Positions 34,952 through 54,775 of a DNA stretch of 64,000 nucleotides are shown in pieces. The notes below the pieces were generated by a model that ran no database searches, was not told the DNA's origin, and saw nothing but the letters and a program-made list of their open reading frames with translations. Each line of letters opens with the position of its first letter. Positions within the stretch are counted from its first letter, which is position 1. The DNA is from Campylobacterota bacterium (GTDB taxonomy: Bacteria; Campylobacterota; Campylobacteria; Campylobacterales; Sulfurimonadaceae), in the NCBI GenBank assembly GCA_040752835.1, contig JBFMGG010000005.1:149061-213060 (forward strand), in the 5' to 3' direction. Made by a program: the position numbers and the translations under genes.

Positions 34952-36151
34952 ATGGCAAAAGAAAAGTTTACGCGTACTAAACCACACGTTAACATCGGTA
35001 CAATCGGTCACGTTGACCACGGTAAAACTACTTTGACAGCTGCTATTACAGCTGTACTCGCAGTAACAAACGGTGCTGCTATGATGGACTACGATCAGAT
35101 CGACAACGCTCCTGAAGAGCGCGAGCGCGGTATTACGATCGCTACATCACACGTTGAGTACGAAACAGACAAACGTCACTACGCGCACGTTGACTGTCCT
35201 GGTCACGCCGACTACGTCAAAAACATGATTACGGGTGCTGCTCAGATGGACGGCGCTATTCTCGTTGTTTCTGCAGCGGACGGCCCGATGCCACAAACGC
35301 GTGAGCACATCCTTCTTTCTAAACAAGTCGGTGTTCCTTACATCGTTGTTTTCATGAACAAAGAAGATATGGTTGACGACGAAGAACTTCTTGAGCTTGT
35401 TGAAATGGAAATCCGTGAATTGCTCAGCAACTACGACTTCCCAGGTGACGATACTCCAATCGTAGCCGGTTCTGCACTTCGCGCTCTTGAAGAAGCGAAA
35501 ACTGGAACACTCGGTGAGTGGTCTGCGAAAATCCAGAAGCTGATGGCTGCGGTTGACGAGTACATCCCTGAGCCGACTCGTGAAACAGACAAAGATTTCT
35601 TGATGCCTGTTGAAGACGTTTTCTCAATCTCTGGACGTGGTACGGTTGTAACTGGTCGTATCGAGCGTGGTGTTGTTAAAATCGGTGACACGATCGAGAT
35701 CGTTGGTCTTCGCGACACTCAGACAACTACCGTTACCGGTGTTGAAATGTTCCGTAAAGAAATGGAGCAGGGTGAAGCGGGTGATAACTGCGGTATCCTC
35801 CTTCGCGGTACGAAAAAAGAAGATGTTGAGCGTGGTCAGGTTCTTTGTAAGCCTAAATCAATCACTCCTCACACAAAATTCGAAGCTGAGATTTACGTAC
35901 TGAGCAAAGAAGAGGGTGGACGTCATACTCCGTTCTTCAACGGTTACCGTCCTCAGTTCTACGTTCGTACAACGGACGTAACAGGTGCGATCACTCTGCC
36001 GGAAGGTACAGAGATGGTTATGCCTGGCGATAACGTTAAAATCAATGCCGAACTGATCCATCCGATCGCGATGGAAGAGGGTACTCGCTTCGCGATCCGC
36101 GAAGGTGGACGTACTGTCGGTGCAGGTGTCGTTTCTAAAATCCTTGCATAA
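34952..36151 (+). CDS. tuf: elongation factor Tu
   Basis: GTPase that carries aminoacyl-tRNA to the ribosome. [33 protein letters not shown] shows the G1 loop GHVDHGKT; the G3 motif [12 protein letters not shown] and G4 NKED are present. Length 399 aa is normal for the phylum. GGAGGACAC supplies the ribosome site. Codon use shifts to T-ending codons (ACA, GTT, GCT) relative to metabolic neighbours, as expected for highly expressed genes. Confidence 0.99.
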   Translation: MAKEKFTRTKPHVNIGTIGHVDHGKTTLTAAITAVLAVTNGAAMMDYDQIDNAPEERERGITIATSHVEYETDKRHYAHVDCPGHADYVKNMITGAAQMDGAILVVSAADGPMPQTREHILLSKQVGVPYIVVFMNKEDMVDDEELLELVEMEIRELLSNYDFPGDDTPIVAGSALRALEEAKTGTLGEWSAKIQKLMAAVDEYIPEPTRETDKDFLMPVEDVFSISGRGTVVTGRIERGVVKIGDTIEIVGLRDTQTTTVTGVEMFRKEMEQGEAGDNCGILLRGTKKEDVERGQVLCKPKSITPHTKFEAEIYVLSKEEGGRHTPFFNGYRPQFYVRTTDVTGAITLPEGTEMVMPGDNVKINAELIHPIAMEEGTRFAIREGGRTVGAGVVSKILA

Positions 36152-36156
36152 TTTCT

Positions 36157-36174
36157 TCCGGTCTGCGGACCGGA
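36157..36174 (+). terminator. hairpin after tuf
   Basis: TCCGGTC and GACCGGA form a perfect 7-bp stem with TGCG loop, 5 nt after the stop. Only TTTAAA follows, so it may be a partial terminator or a processing site between tuf and rpmG. Confidence 0.5.
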
Positions 36175-36188
36175 TTTAAAGGTTAACC

Positions 36189-36341
36189 ATGCGTGAAAAT
36201 ATTCACTTGGCTTGTGAAAAGTGCACACGCCGCAACTACCACACAAGCAAAAACAAAAAGACTCACACTGAAAAATTTTCAGTGAAAAAGTTTTGCAAAT
36301 TCTGCCGCGAACACACCGTTCACAAAGAAGCGAAACTTTAA
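36189..36341 (+). CDS. rpmG: 50S ribosomal protein L33
   Basis: A 50-aa protein beginning MRENIHLACEKCTRRNYHTSK. It has two CxxC pairs, CEKC and CKFC, that can bind zinc, so it is the C+ form. It sits between tuf and tRNA-Trp, the usual epsilonproteobacterial order. Confidence 0.97.
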   Translation: MRENIHLACEKCTRRNYHTSKNKKTHTEKFSVKKFCKFCREHTVHKEAKL

Positions 36342-36368
36342 GTCCTTTCCCTTCGGGGATTCAACCAT

Positions 36369-36444
36369 AGGTCAGTAGCTCCAATGGTAGAGCGCCGGAT
36401 TCCAAATCCGATGGTTGGGGGTTCGAATCCCTCCTGGCCTGCCA
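36369..36444 (+). tRNA. tRNA-Trp(CCA)
   Basis: 76 nt with encoded CCA. Acceptor AGGTCAG pairs with CTGGCCT (one G-T). Anticodon loop TTCCAAA gives CCA. The first anticodon-stem pair looks like a C-A mismatch; the rest pair. It lies between rpmG and secE. Confidence 0.95.
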
Positions 36445-36505
36445 CCATTTTCGACTAATAGTGCTTGAGAGCTTTATTCGTTGGAAATGTCCCAAGGATA
36501 CAATG

Positions 36506-36691
36506 ATGAAAAACACGTTGAGCAATTACATCCACAGCGCCAAAATGGAACTGGCAAAAGTCATTTTCCCGACAAAACCCCAGGTCCGCCAGGCATTTAT
36601 CGCGGTGCTGGTCGTCGTGACGTTCGTCGTTTTGTTCCTTGCGTTGGTGGACTTCATCATGTCATCAACCGTTTCGGCAATTTTGAGTTAA
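36506..36691 (+). CDS. secE: preprotein translocase subunit SecE
   Basis: A 61-aa single-pass SecE of the short type: a basic amphipathic helix (MKNTLSNYIHSAKMELAKVIFPTKPQVRQ) then one membrane helix (AFIAVLVVVTFVVLFLALVDFIM). It supports the SecYEG channel in the inner membrane. I use ATG at 36506, 7 nt after AAGGA; an ATG 3 nt upstream is the alternative, and a longer frame from 36461 would start at the tRNA end. nusG follows after 9 nt. Confidence 0.95.
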   Translation: MKNTLSNYIHSAKMELAKVIFPTKPQVRQAFIAVLVVVTFVVLFLALVDFIMSSTVSAILS

Positions 36692-36700
36692 GGAAAGAAC

Positions 36701-37231
36701 ATGGCACATCGTTGGTACTCGATTCAAACGTATGCCGGCAGTGAGCGGAGCGTCAAAGCGGCGATCGAAAACATCATTGCCGAAAATCATCTCGAAGAGG
36801 TAATCACCGAAGTTATCGTTCCGACCGAAGACGTCATCGAAGTCAAGAACGGCAAAAAGAAGATTTCGGAGCGTTCCCTCTACTCGGGGTACGTGTTCGC
36901 GAACATGGACCTGAGTATCGATCTTCAGCATAAAATCCAGTCTCTGCCGCGTGTCGCGGGATTCATTGGCGAAGCGAACAAGCCGACTCCGTTGAGCGAC
37001 AGCGACATTAAAGTCATCCTCGACCGGGTAACGAACCGCTCTGCGCCGAAGCCGAAGGTTTTCTTCGACAACGGCGAAATGGTACGTATCGTGGACGGTC
37101 CGTTCGCGAACTTCACCGGAACCGTGGATGAATACGATCTTGAACACGGTACGTTGAAGCTCAACGTTTCGATCTTCGGCCGAAGCACACCGGTCGATAT
37201 TTCGTACACTCAAGTCGAAAAAATCATTTAA
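36701..37231 (+). CDS. nusG: transcription termination/antitermination factor NusG
   Basis: Couples RNA polymerase to ribosomes and Rho. The NGN domain begins MAHRWYSIQTYAGSERSVKAAIEN, and the C-terminal KOW domain is recognisable in GEMVRIVDGPFANFTGTVDEYDLEHGTLKLNVSIFGRSTPVDI. Length 176 aa is normal. It follows secE by 9 nt with AAAGGA and precedes rplK by 21 nt. Confidence 0.98.
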   Translation: MAHRWYSIQTYAGSERSVKAAIENIIAENHLEEVITEVIVPTEDVIEVKNGKKKISERSLYSGYVFANMDLSIDLQHKIQSLPRVAGFIGEANKPTPLSDSDIKVILDRVTNRSAPKPKVFFDNGEMVRIVDGPFANFTGTVDEYDLEHGTLKLNVSIFGRSTPVDISYTQVEKII

Positions 37232-37252
37232 TCTCAAAAAAAGGAAGCACAA

Positions 37253-37678
37253 ATGGCAAAGAAAATAGCTGGCTACATCAAGTTGCAAATTCAAGCCGGT
37301 GCGGCTAACCCGGCTCCTCCGGTTGGTCCTGCCCTTGGTCAACGCGGTGTCAACATCATGGAATTCTGTAAAGCGTTCAACGAGCGTACAAAAGATAAAG
37401 CGGGTTACAAACTCCCGACCGTTATCACCGTGTATGCGGACAAAACCTTCTCTTTCATCACAAAGCAGCCGTCAAACACTGCATTGATCATGGAAAAGGC
37501 AGGGATCAAAAAAGGGTCTGAAAATCCACTCAAAAACAAAGTGGCAAAAATCACCAAAGCCCAGATCATGGAAATCGTCAAGCAGAAAATGCAAGACATG
37601 AACACTGACGACGCCGAGTCCGCTGCGCGTACTATCGCCGGATCCGCTCGTTCTATGGGTATCGACGTCGTCGAATAA
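37253..37678 (+). CDS. rplK: 50S ribosomal protein L11
   Basis: Stalk-base protein that takes part in factor binding. Start [46 protein letters not shown] is diagnostic, and the C-terminal RNA-binding domain ends [12 protein letters not shown]. Length 141 aa is normal. A ribosome site AAGGAAG lies upstream. Confidence 0.99.
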   Translation: MAKKIAGYIKLQIQAGAANPAPPVGPALGQRGVNIMEFCKAFNERTKDKAGYKLPTVITVYADKTFSFITKQPSNTALIMEKAGIKKGSENPLKNKVAKITKAQIMEIVKQKMQDMNTDDAESAARTIAGSARSMGIDVVE

Positions 37679-37743
37679 TCAATTACTCTTCGACCGCAAA
37701 GAGGCTAATCCCTGCGGCAGATTCTAGAAATGGAGAATTCATT
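37679..37743 (+). promoter_or_regulatory. rplK-rplA intergenic region, possible L1 control site
   Basis: 65 nt including CTCTTCGACCGCAAAGAGGCTAATC, which can form a stem (CTCTT with AAGAG) resembling ribosomal L1 targets. L1 controls this operon in other bacteria, but its site is usually upstream of rplK. The match is loose. Confidence 0.3.
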
Positions 37744-38439
37744 ATGGCAAGCAAACGCTATAAACAACTAAGTGAAAAAATCGATTTGGCGAAAAGCTAC
37801 ACTGTAGACGATGCGTCAACGGCAATTAAAGAACTCAAATCGGCAAAATTCGACGAAACCGTTGAAATCGCTTTGAACCTCGGTGTAGATCCACGTCACG
37901 CTGATCAAATGATCCGTGGTGCGGTTGTGCTTCCACACGGAACAGGGAAAGTGGTGCGTGTCGCCGTTTTCGCAAAAGGCGCAAAAGTGGATGAGGCCAA
38001 AGCGGCGGGTGCAGACATCGTCGGTGCCGAAGATCTCGTAGACGAAATCAAAGCGGGCAACATCAATTTCGATATCGTTGTCGCTGCTCCCGATTGTATG
38101 GGACTTGTCGGTCAGGTAGGGCGTATCCTCGGGCCAAAGGGGATGATGCCGAACCCTAAAACCGGAACCGTTACCGCAGAAGTCGGTAAAGCGGTCAGCA
38201 ACGTCAAAGGCGGTCAGGTTAATTTCCGCGTCGACAAAAAAGGAAACATCCACGCCGGTATCGGTAAAGTGAGTTTCGATTCAGACAAAATCGCCGAAAA
38301 CATCAAAGCGTTCGTCGGCGCGATCAACCGTGCGAAACCTTCAACGGCAAAAGGTCGCTATATCAAGAACGCGGCGCTCTCTTTGACGATGAGCCCGGCG
38401 ATCAAATTCGATACCCAAGAACTTTTGGATATCCGCTAA
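37744..38439 (+). CDS. rplA: 50S ribosomal protein L1
   Basis: 23S rRNA-binding protein of the L1 stalk. Recognised by [24 protein letters not shown], the [23 protein letters not shown] motif and [10 protein letters not shown]. Length 231 aa is normal. It follows rplK by 65 nt. Confidence 0.99.
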   Translation: MASKRYKQLSEKIDLAKSYTVDDASTAIKELKSAKFDETVEIALNLGVDPRHADQMIRGAVVLPHGTGKVVRVAVFAKGAKVDEAKAAGADIVGAEDLVDEIKAGNINFDIVVAAPDCMGLVGQVGRILGPKGMMPNPKTGTVTAEVGKAVSNVKGGQVNFRVDKKGNIHAGIGKVSFDSDKIAENIKAFVGAINRAKPSTAKGRYIKNAALSLTMSPAIKFDTQELLDIR

Positions 38440-38552
38440 ACGAAAAGCAAAGGCGTAACCGCCTTTATCTTATGGACTGAAGACAGTAGGGGGCCTGTGC
38501 CTTAATCGGTGAAAACCGCCCCGCTTGAAGTCATGTCTGGAAAGGAGAAACG
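38440..38552 (+). promoter_or_regulatory. candidate ribosomal protein L10 leader
   Basis: 113 nt before rplJ. It starts with a 7-bp hairpin (AAAGGCG, TAAC loop, CGCCTTT at 38449-38466). Next comes a region able to fold through GGGGCC and the repeated ACCG/CGGT and CCCC stretches, ending just before GGAAAGGAG. This is the place and style of L10 leaders that bind the L10(L12) complex. Structure is my reading; a covariance-model test would decide. Confidence 0.45.
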
Positions 38553-39032
38553 ATGAACAAAACGCAAAAAGCTGAGATTGTTGGCGCTCTGAGTGAAGAG
38601 TTCAAATCGGCAAAAGCAGTCGTTATGTGTGATTATCGCGGTCTCACCGTTGCAGACCTCGAATCATTGCGCAAAATCGCACGTGCTAAAGAAGCAAAAG
38701 TCCAGGTTGTGAAAAACACCCTTGCGACAATCGCTCTGAACAATGCCGGGATGAGCGGTATCGACATTAAAGATACCAACATCTTCGTATGGGGTGAAGA
38801 CGCTATCGCCGCTTCAAAAGTTGCTGTCGACTTCGGTAAAGACAACGATAAATTCGTTATCCGTACCGCATACATCGACGGCGAAGCGGCGGATGAGAAA
38901 AAAGTCCGTGCATTTGCTACGCTTCCGGGTCGCGAAGAGCTGCTCGGAATGCTTGCTTCTGTCTGGATGGGTCCGGTTCGCAATTTCACAATCGGCCTCG
39001 ATGCGCTTAAACGCAAAAAAGAAGAAGCGTAA
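38553..39032 (+). CDS. rplJ: 50S ribosomal protein L10
   Basis: Anchors the L7/L12 dimers on the ribosome. Start MNKTQKAEIVGALSEEFKSAKAVVMCDYRGLTVADLESLRKIARA is characteristic, and the C-terminal L7/L12-binding helix is short. Length 159 aa is normal. AAAGGAG precedes the ATG. The 81-nt gap to rplL has a GCCCTTTCGGGC hairpin and a second stem. Confidence 0.98.
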   Translation: MNKTQKAEIVGALSEEFKSAKAVVMCDYRGLTVADLESLRKIARAKEAKVQVVKNTLATIALNNAGMSGIDIKDTNIFVWGEDAIAASKVAVDFGKDNDKFVIRTAYIDGEAADEKKVRAFATLPGREELLGMLASVWMGPVRNFTIGLDALKRKKEEA

Positions 39033-39113
39033 TGACCGCCCTTTCGGGCAAATCAACCACGCTGCGATAAATGTCGCGGCGTAAAAAAACAGAATATCCA
39101 TAAGGAGAATACC

Positions 39114-39485
39114 ATGGCTGTAACAAAAGAAGATGTTCTTGAGTTTATCTCAAACCTTTCAGTACTCGAGCTTTCTGAGCTTGTAAAAGAATTCGAAGAA
39201 AAATTCGGTGTATCTGCTCAGCCTGTAGCGGTTGCCGGCGGTGCCGTAGCAGCTGTTGCCGCTGAAGAAGAAAAAACTGAGTTCGACGTCATCCTCAAAG
39301 ACGGCGGAGACAAAAAAATCAACGTTATTAAAGTTGTTCGCGGTCTGACAGGTCTTGGCCTTAAAGAAGCGAAAGACGCGGTTGAAGGCGCACCTACAAC
39401 GATCAAAGAAGGCGTTGCCAAAGACGTTGCAGAAGCGGCTAAAAAAGAGCTTGAAGAAGCTGGCGCCGTCGTCGAAATCAAATAA
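39114..39485 (+). CDS. rplL: 50S ribosomal protein L7/L12
   Basis: Stalk protein that recruits translation factors. N-terminal dimerisation domain [35 protein letters not shown], Ala-rich hinge, and C-terminal domain with [22 protein letters not shown]. Length 123 aa is normal. Codon use is strongly biased as in other highly expressed genes here. Confidence 0.99.
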   Translation: MAVTKEDVLEFISNLSVLELSELVKEFEEKFGVSAQPVAVAGGAVAAVAAEEEKTEFDVILKDGGDKKINVIKVVRGLTGLGLKEAKDAVEGAPTTIKEGVAKDVAEAAKKELEEAGAVVEIK

Positions 39486-39498
39486 TCATTCTATGATT

Positions 39499-39598
39499 GG
39501 GGCTTCGGCCCCGCCTCCCACAGGGCACTTTACGGAACAGATTTTTATCTGCTCGGTAAAGTGCCCATACGTCGTTATAGGCTCAGGGACGCCTGAGC
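39499..39598 (+). promoter_or_regulatory. three consecutive hairpins between rplL and rpoB
   Basis: Stem 1 at 39499-39512 is GGGGC-TTCG-GCCCC, a stable tetraloop hairpin. Stem 2 at 39523-39566 has an 11-bp perfect outer stem (GGGCACTTTAC with GTAAAGTGCCC) and an inner 5-bp stem CAGAT/ATCTG with TTTT loop. Stem 3 at 39581-39598 pairs GCTCAGG with CCTGAGC. In E. coli this place holds an attenuator and an RNase III site that lower rpoBC relative to rplJL; the same role is plausible here. Confidence 0.6.
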
Positions 39599-39643
39599 TG
39601 TAGACTTTGCACTTATCCCTATGGGATCAAAAACTTCGATTGA

Positions 39644-48299
<8,656 letters not shown>

Positions 48300-48302
48300 T
48301 TT

Positions 48303-48335
48303 CGGCGGCATCGGCCGCTGAACCCTCCTTTTTCC
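48303..48335 (+). terminator. terminator after rpoC
   Basis: A 7-bp stem (CGGCGGC with GCCGCTG, loop ATCG) right after the rpoC stop, followed by AACCCTCCTTTTT. It ends the rpoBC transcript. Confidence 0.65.
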
Positions 48336-48384
48336 TTCTACTTACAAGTTCCTTAAAATAAGCTCCATTTAATTGAAAATCCGG

Positions 48385-48390
48385 TACAAT
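48385..48390 (+). promoter_or_regulatory. -10-like element for rpsL-rpsG-fusA
   Basis: TACAAT about 73 nt before the rpsL start, downstream of the rpoC terminator. An AAAGGAG ribosome site follows near 48451. Confidence 0.4.
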
Positions 48391-48462
48391 TGCGCGTTTA
48401 TTAGTCCCCTCGTTTGAGTGGATTGAATATTCTACTGGAACAAATTCAATAAAGGAGATTGT

Positions 48463-48840
48463 GTGCCAACAATCAACCAACTTATTCGTAAAGAGCGTCA
48501 GAAGGTGGTTTACAAATCCAAATCACCTGCTTTGGTGTCATGCCCGCAGCGCCGCGGAGTATGTACTCGTGTTTACACCACAACCCCGAAAAAACCGAAC
48601 TCGGCTCTTCGTAAAGTCGCTAAAGTTCGTTTGACTTCAGGGTTCGAGGTCATCAGTTATATCGGTGGGGAAGGCCACAACCTGCAGGAGCACTCGATCG
48701 TTCTCGTTCGCGGCGGCCGGGTAAAAGACCTTCCGGGGGTTAAATACCACATCGTTCGTGGTGCACTCGATACTGCGGGTGTTAAAGATCGTAAAGTTTC
48801 TCGTTCTAAATACGGAACGAAAAAACCTAAGGCTAAGTAA
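48463..48840 (+). CDS. rpsL: 30S ribosomal protein S12
   Basis: Decoding-centre protein of the 30S subunit. [23 protein letters not shown] start, the [19 protein letters not shown] segment and the [17 protein letters not shown] loop are conserved. The start is a GTG at 48463 with AAAGGAG upstream. Length 125 aa. First gene of the str operon. Confidence 0.98.
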   Translation: MPTINQLIRKERQKVVYKSKSPALVSCPQRRGVCTRVYTTTPKKPNSALRKVAKVRLTSGFEVISYIGGEGHNLQEHSIVLVRGGRVKDLPGVKYHIVRGALDTAGVKDRKVSRSKYGTKKPKAK

Positions 48841-48905
48841 TTAGTCACTAAACCGACAAAATCCGGTTGATGATGACCGTATTTTGAGTAAATGAAAACC
48901 ATTGA

Positions 48906-49385
<480 letters not shown>

Positions 49386-49400
49386 GATTTTTCTTAAACT

Positions 49401-49425
49401 GACGTCGGCCTCTCCGGGAGACGTC
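49401..49425 (+). promoter_or_regulatory. rpsG-fusA intergenic hairpin
   Basis: GACGTC at 49401-49406 and GACGTC at 49420-49425 (self-complementary) flank a shorter CTCC/GGAG stem. This could be a control or processing site; no T-run follows. Confidence 0.35.
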
Positions 49426-49506
49426 GTTCGTCAAGCACTGAAAGGGGATCTTTCTTCTTTCCGCGCTTGTCTTTAATATTTAACCAAACACACTAAGGCT
49501 GTTATC

Positions 49507-51591
<2,085 letters not shown>

Positions 51592-51609
51592 GGCCGTTAC
51601 GCCCCTTTT

Positions 51610-51630
51610 TGCGCCCCCGGGCGCATTTCT
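51610..51630 (+). terminator. terminator after fusA
   Basis: TGCGCC, loop CCCG, GGCGCA, then TTTCTTTCC. It is placed between the convergent fusA and the FAH-family gene and may serve mainly fusA. Confidence 0.65.
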
Positions 51631-51638
51631 TTCCTCTT

Positions 51639-52247
51639 TTATTCAACTCTCCAGGAACTTTCCATCAGCAACAGATCGCCGCTGTAAATACGTCCGACAA
51701 ATTCATCTCCGAGATTGTACGATGCTACCCCTTTGGGCGTGCCGCTCATGATGATATCACCGTCTTCGAAACTCATGAAACTTTTGATCTCCTCGATCAT
51801 ATCAAGCGGTTTGTAGATCATCAACTCATAGGTCGCTTCCTGCGCTAAGGCGCCGTTGATGTGGAGCGTCATGCGAAGGGATTCGAGCGGCCCGCTGAAA
51901 GGGACGAACTCTCCCAGTACCGCCGAACCGTCGAACCCTTTGGCCCGTTCCCACGGCAAACCCTTGGTTTTTAGGTGGTTTTGTATCTGTGCTTTGGTGA
52001 GGTCAAGGCCGAAACCGACTCCCGCGATCGCCCCGCCCATCATCAGAAAGCAGATCTCCCCTTCGAAGCGAGTATCGTCGGAGATGAAGCGGAGCGTACC
52101 CGTGACGGCGGAGTTGGGCTTGTTGAAAACGACCATCGACGAGGGGATCTCGTTCCCCAGCTCATGGATGTGCTCGACGTAGTTGCGGCCGATGCAGACC
52201 ACTTTGGACGGGGTGCATAGCCGCTCGGCAAAACGGACGGTATTCAT
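51639..52247 (-). CDS. fumarylacetoacetate hydrolase-family protein
   Basis: A 202-aa member of the FAH family, which cleaves or decarboxylates 2-oxo/dioxo acids using a divalent metal. The core KVVCIGRNYVEHIHELGNEIPSSMVVFNKPNSAVTG shows the family start; ligand-type acidic residues occur in FEGEICFLMMGGAI and later, and MSGTPKGVASYNLGDEF is the common C-terminal motif. Such proteins include oxaloacetate decarboxylase-like and acylpyruvase enzymes. The substrate is not known. It is convergent with fusA and divergent from the cytochrome b561 gene. Confidence 0.85.
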   Translation of the reverse strand: MNTVRFAERLCTPSKVVCIGRNYVEHIHELGNEIPSSMVVFNKPNSAVTGTLRFISDDTRFEGEICFLMMGGAIAGVGFGLDLTKAQIQNHLKTKGLPWERAKGFDGSAVLGEFVPFSGPLESLRMTLHINGALAQEATYELMIYKPLDMIEEIKSFMSFEDGDIIMSGTPKGVASYNLGDEFVGRIYSGDLLLMESSWRVE

Positions 52248-52315
52248 GTTGATCTCGCATTAATAGTCTATTGAATTCTTCGTGGTATGATAGCGTATCT
52301 ATTGAAGGAGTTTTC

Positions 52316-52864
52316 ATGCGTCAATTTTCCCCTTTATACCGGATCTGGCACTGGCTGCAGGCGGTTGCCGTGTTCGGGCTGTTTATCACGGTTGTATTGC
52401 GGATGAGCGTCATGCACAAGGAACAGATCGGAGGGATCGTTCAGGCCAAACTGGCCGAAATCGGGACGATAATCACGGACGAGCAGGCGGTGATGATCGG
52501 CAAGGCGGTGCGCGCGCCGATGTGGGACTGGCATATTTATCTGGGGATTGCGGTAGCGGTGTTGCTGGTAGTGCGGATCGCGATGGTACTGAAAAACGGA
52601 TTCGGATTCGACGACAACCCCGCCATGCAAAAAGTCTACACGCTGTACAAACTTTTTTACGGGGTTTTGGCGGCGATGTCGCTCAGCGGGCTGGTATTGT
52701 ACTGGAAGCTGGCCGGGGAGGGCAAAGAGATCGTCGAGAGCGTCCATATGTATCTGGGCTGGAGTGTGTTCGCGTTTATGGCAATCCATATCGCGGGAGT
52801 CGTCCTTGCGGAAAAAAGTGATCAGGGCGGCCTGGTTTCACGGATGATCAGCGGGCGGGATTAA
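52316..52864 (+). CDS. cytochrome b561-like dihaem membrane protein
   Basis: A 182-aa integral membrane protein with four helices and histidines in helix 1 (WHWLQAV), near MWDWHIYLG, and in VHMYLGWSVFAFMAIHIAGVV, consistent with two b haems. It fits the cytochrome b561/Ni-Fe hydrogenase b-type-subunit fold. Start at 52316 has AAGGAG; an earlier in-frame start at 52271 has no site. It is not next to a hydrogenase or other partner, so its redox partner is unknown. It overlaps the convergent bpt gene by 4 nt. Confidence 0.85.
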   Translation: MRQFSPLYRIWHWLQAVAVFGLFITVVLRMSVMHKEQIGGIVQAKLAEIGTIITDEQAVMIGKAVRAPMWDWHIYLGIAVAVLLVVRIAMVLKNGFGFDDNPAMQKVYTLYKLFYGVLAAMSLSGLVLYWKLAGEGKEIVESVHMYLGWSVFAFMAIHIAGVVLAEKSDQGGLVSRMISGRD

Positions 52865-53586
52865 GGGGCACTCCGCCAAAGGGGCGTTTCATCCTCTTCG
52901 GGGCGCCCCTGGAGCTGTAATGCGGGCTTGTACGAGCCTTTGTACGAGAGGCTCCGGCATTGTTCGACGTAATACCCAAGGTAGATCCATTTCAGCCCAA
53001 GACGCTGCGCGAGGCGGATTTGCTCGAGCAGTGTGTAGCGTCCCAGCGAAAATGAGGGGTAATCGGGATCGTAGTAGCAATACAGGGCGCTGATCCCCTC
53101 GTCGAGAATATCGACCAGGTCGACGGCAATGAGGCGTTCGTCGTCGAAATAGAGGATTTCGAATCCGAAATCGCCGTGCCCCTGCACGAATGAGGCGTAA
53201 TAGTTTTTGGGATCGACTTTGGGTTCGTCCCAGGAGCGGGTATGGTGTTTGTAGCGGTGATAGCGTTCGAAAAGCTCCAGGTGGTCGCGCGTGAGGGTCG
53301 GGGGACGGATCAGGGTGTTCCATGAGCCGTTTTTCCGGAGGATGCGGCGTTCGGACTTGCTGAACGTGTAGTTTTGTACATCGATCTTGAGGCTTTCGCA
53401 CGCGCGGCACTCCTGGCAGATGGGGCGAAAATACATCGACCCGAAACGCCGCCAGCCTCTGAGAATCAGCGCTTCACACTGTTCGCGGCTGCACTCCTGG
53501 ATGATTTTGTAATGGATGCTCTGGGAGTTGCCGCTGATGTAGGCACAGGGCTCATGAAGGGCACACTCTTTGAGAATCTGGTTCAT
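52861..53586 (-). CDS. bpt: aspartate/glutamate leucyltransferase (N-end rule)
   Basis: A 241-aa Bpt/ATE-family aminoacyl-tRNA-protein transferase that adds leucine to N-terminal Asp/Glu to mark proteins for ClpAP-type degradation. The N-terminal CAYISG motif, the paired FRPICQECRACESLKIDV cysteines and the central SWDEPK-type region are family features. Length is typical. It is 12 nt after prfB on the same strand and overlaps the convergent cytochrome gene by 4 nt. Confidence 0.9.
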   Translation of the reverse strand: MNQILKECALHEPCAYISGNSQSIHYKIIQECSREQCEALILRGWRRFGSMYFRPICQECRACESLKIDVQNYTFSKSERRILRKNGSWNTLIRPPTLTRDHLELFERYHRYKHHTRSWDEPKVDPKNYYASFVQGHGDFGFEILYFDDERLIAVDLVDILDEGISALYCYYDPDYPSFSLGRYTLLEQIRLAQRLGLKWIYLGYYVEQCRSLSYKGSYKPALQLQGRPEEDETPLWRSAP

Positions 53587-53598
53587 GGGCGAGGAGGA

Positions 53599-54705
53599 TT
53601 ACTCTTCCTCTTTCCGGCTGAGCGAGATGAGAACCCCTTCGAGCATTTCGTCGAGGTCGCCGTCGAGGATCGCGTTGATATTGCTGTACGCTTCGCCCGA
53701 ACGGCTGTCTTTGATCTGCTGGTAGGGGGCCATGACGTAGGAACGGATCTGGTGGCCCCAGCCGATCTCGCTTTTTTCGACGCCGTCGATCGCGGCGCGC
53801 TGTTTTTCGAGTTCGAGTTCATAGAGGCGGGATTTGAGCATTTTGAAGGCGGTCGCCTTGTTTTTGTGCTGGCTTCGGTCGTTCTGGCACTGTACCACGA
53901 TTCCCGTCGGGATGTGGGTGATACGGATCGCCGATTCGGTTTTGTTGACGTGCTGGCCGCCCGCCCCCGATGCGCGGTAGGTATCGAGGCGGATATCCTT
54001 GTCCTCGATCTCGATTTCGATGTCGTCGTCGATTTCGGGAGAAACGGTGACCGAGGTAAATGACGTGTGCCGTTTGGCTGCCGAGTCGAACGGGCTGATC
54101 CGCACGAGGCGGTGAATGCCGTTTTCGACTTTGAGATAGCCGTAGACGTTGACCCCTTTGATCAGCAATGATGCATCCTTGATCCCCGCCTCTTCACCGG
54201 GCTGGTAGTCGAGCATTTCAACGCTGAAGTCGTGGCGTTCGGCCCAGCGGGTGTACATTCGCAGCAGGATCGATGCCCAGTCCTGGGACTCGGTTCCCCC
54301 CGCACCCGGATGGATGGTGAGGATCGCGTTGTGGCTGTCGTGCTCGCCGCTTAGCAACACCTCGATCTCCATCGATTTGACCTGGTTCTCCAGTCCGGGG
54401 GCATCGGCGAAAAGGCTTTCGATTGTTTCGTCGTCTCCCTCTTCCTTGGCCATGTCGTAGAGGTCTTTGGCATCGCCGAGGGCATTGAAGGTCTTGGCGT
54501 ATTTTGCCAGGCGCCGTTCGGCCTGGGTTTTCTCTTTCTGAACCGCTCCGGCGGCTGCCGCGTCGTTCCAGAACTCAGGGGAGTTTTCGAGCTCCGCGAT
54601 CTCTTTGAGGCGCGCTTCGATGAGGTCTGGACGGACGACGTCGGTGACGTTTTGCATTTTCGTCGTCAGCGTTTTGAGAAGTTCGGTATATTCGTAGTGG
54701 TCCAT
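53599..54705 (-). CDS. prfB: peptide chain release factor 2
   Basis: Recognises UGA and UAA stop codons. The anticodon-like SPF tripeptide (RISPFDS) and the GGQ motif ([14 protein letters not shown]) are both present. Start at 54705 ([10 protein letters not shown]) gives 368 aa. No internal stop or programmed frameshift site is seen in the first 40 codons, unlike E. coli, where RF2 autoregulates by frameshifting; the reading frame is continuous here. The -10 TATAAT at 54740-54745 lies 35 nt upstream on this strand. Confidence 0.97.
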   Translation of the reverse strand: MDHYEYTELLKTLTTKMQNVTDVVRPDLIEARLKEIAELENSPEFWNDAAAAGAVQKEKTQAERRLAKYAKTFNALGDAKDLYDMAKEEGDDETIESLFADAPGLENQVKSMEIEVLLSGEHDSHNAILTIHPGAGGTESQDWASILLRMYTRWAERHDFSVEMLDYQPGEEAGIKDASLLIKGVNVYGYLKVENGIHRLVRISPFDSAAKRHTSFTSVTVSPEIDDDIEIEIEDKDIRLDTYRASGAGGQHVNKTESAIRITHIPTGIVVQCQNDRSQHKNKATAFKMLKSRLYELELEKQRAAIDGVEKSEIGWGHQIRSYVMAPYQQIKDSRSGEAYSNINAILDGDLDEMLEGVLISLSRKEEE

Positions 54706-54729
54706 AAGTGGGAATACCTTGTGATATAT

Positions 54730-54745
54730 TATAATTGCGATTATA
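54730..54745. promoter_or_regulatory. divergent -10 elements for panC and prfB
   Basis: TATAAT at 54730-54735 on the plus strand (toward panC) and TATAAT on the minus strand at 54740-54745 (toward prfB), separated by only 4 nt. Both cannot be occupied by polymerase at once. Confidence 0.6.
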
Positions 54746-54775
54746 GTACACCTCCCCTGCATAAAGGCTAAAAGC

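Noticed and set aside
36369..36444. tRNA-Trp as a pseudogene because of the C-A mismatch in the anticodon stem
   Set aside because: All other stems pair, the CCA is encoded and the gene is in its usual place before secE; such mismatches are tolerated.
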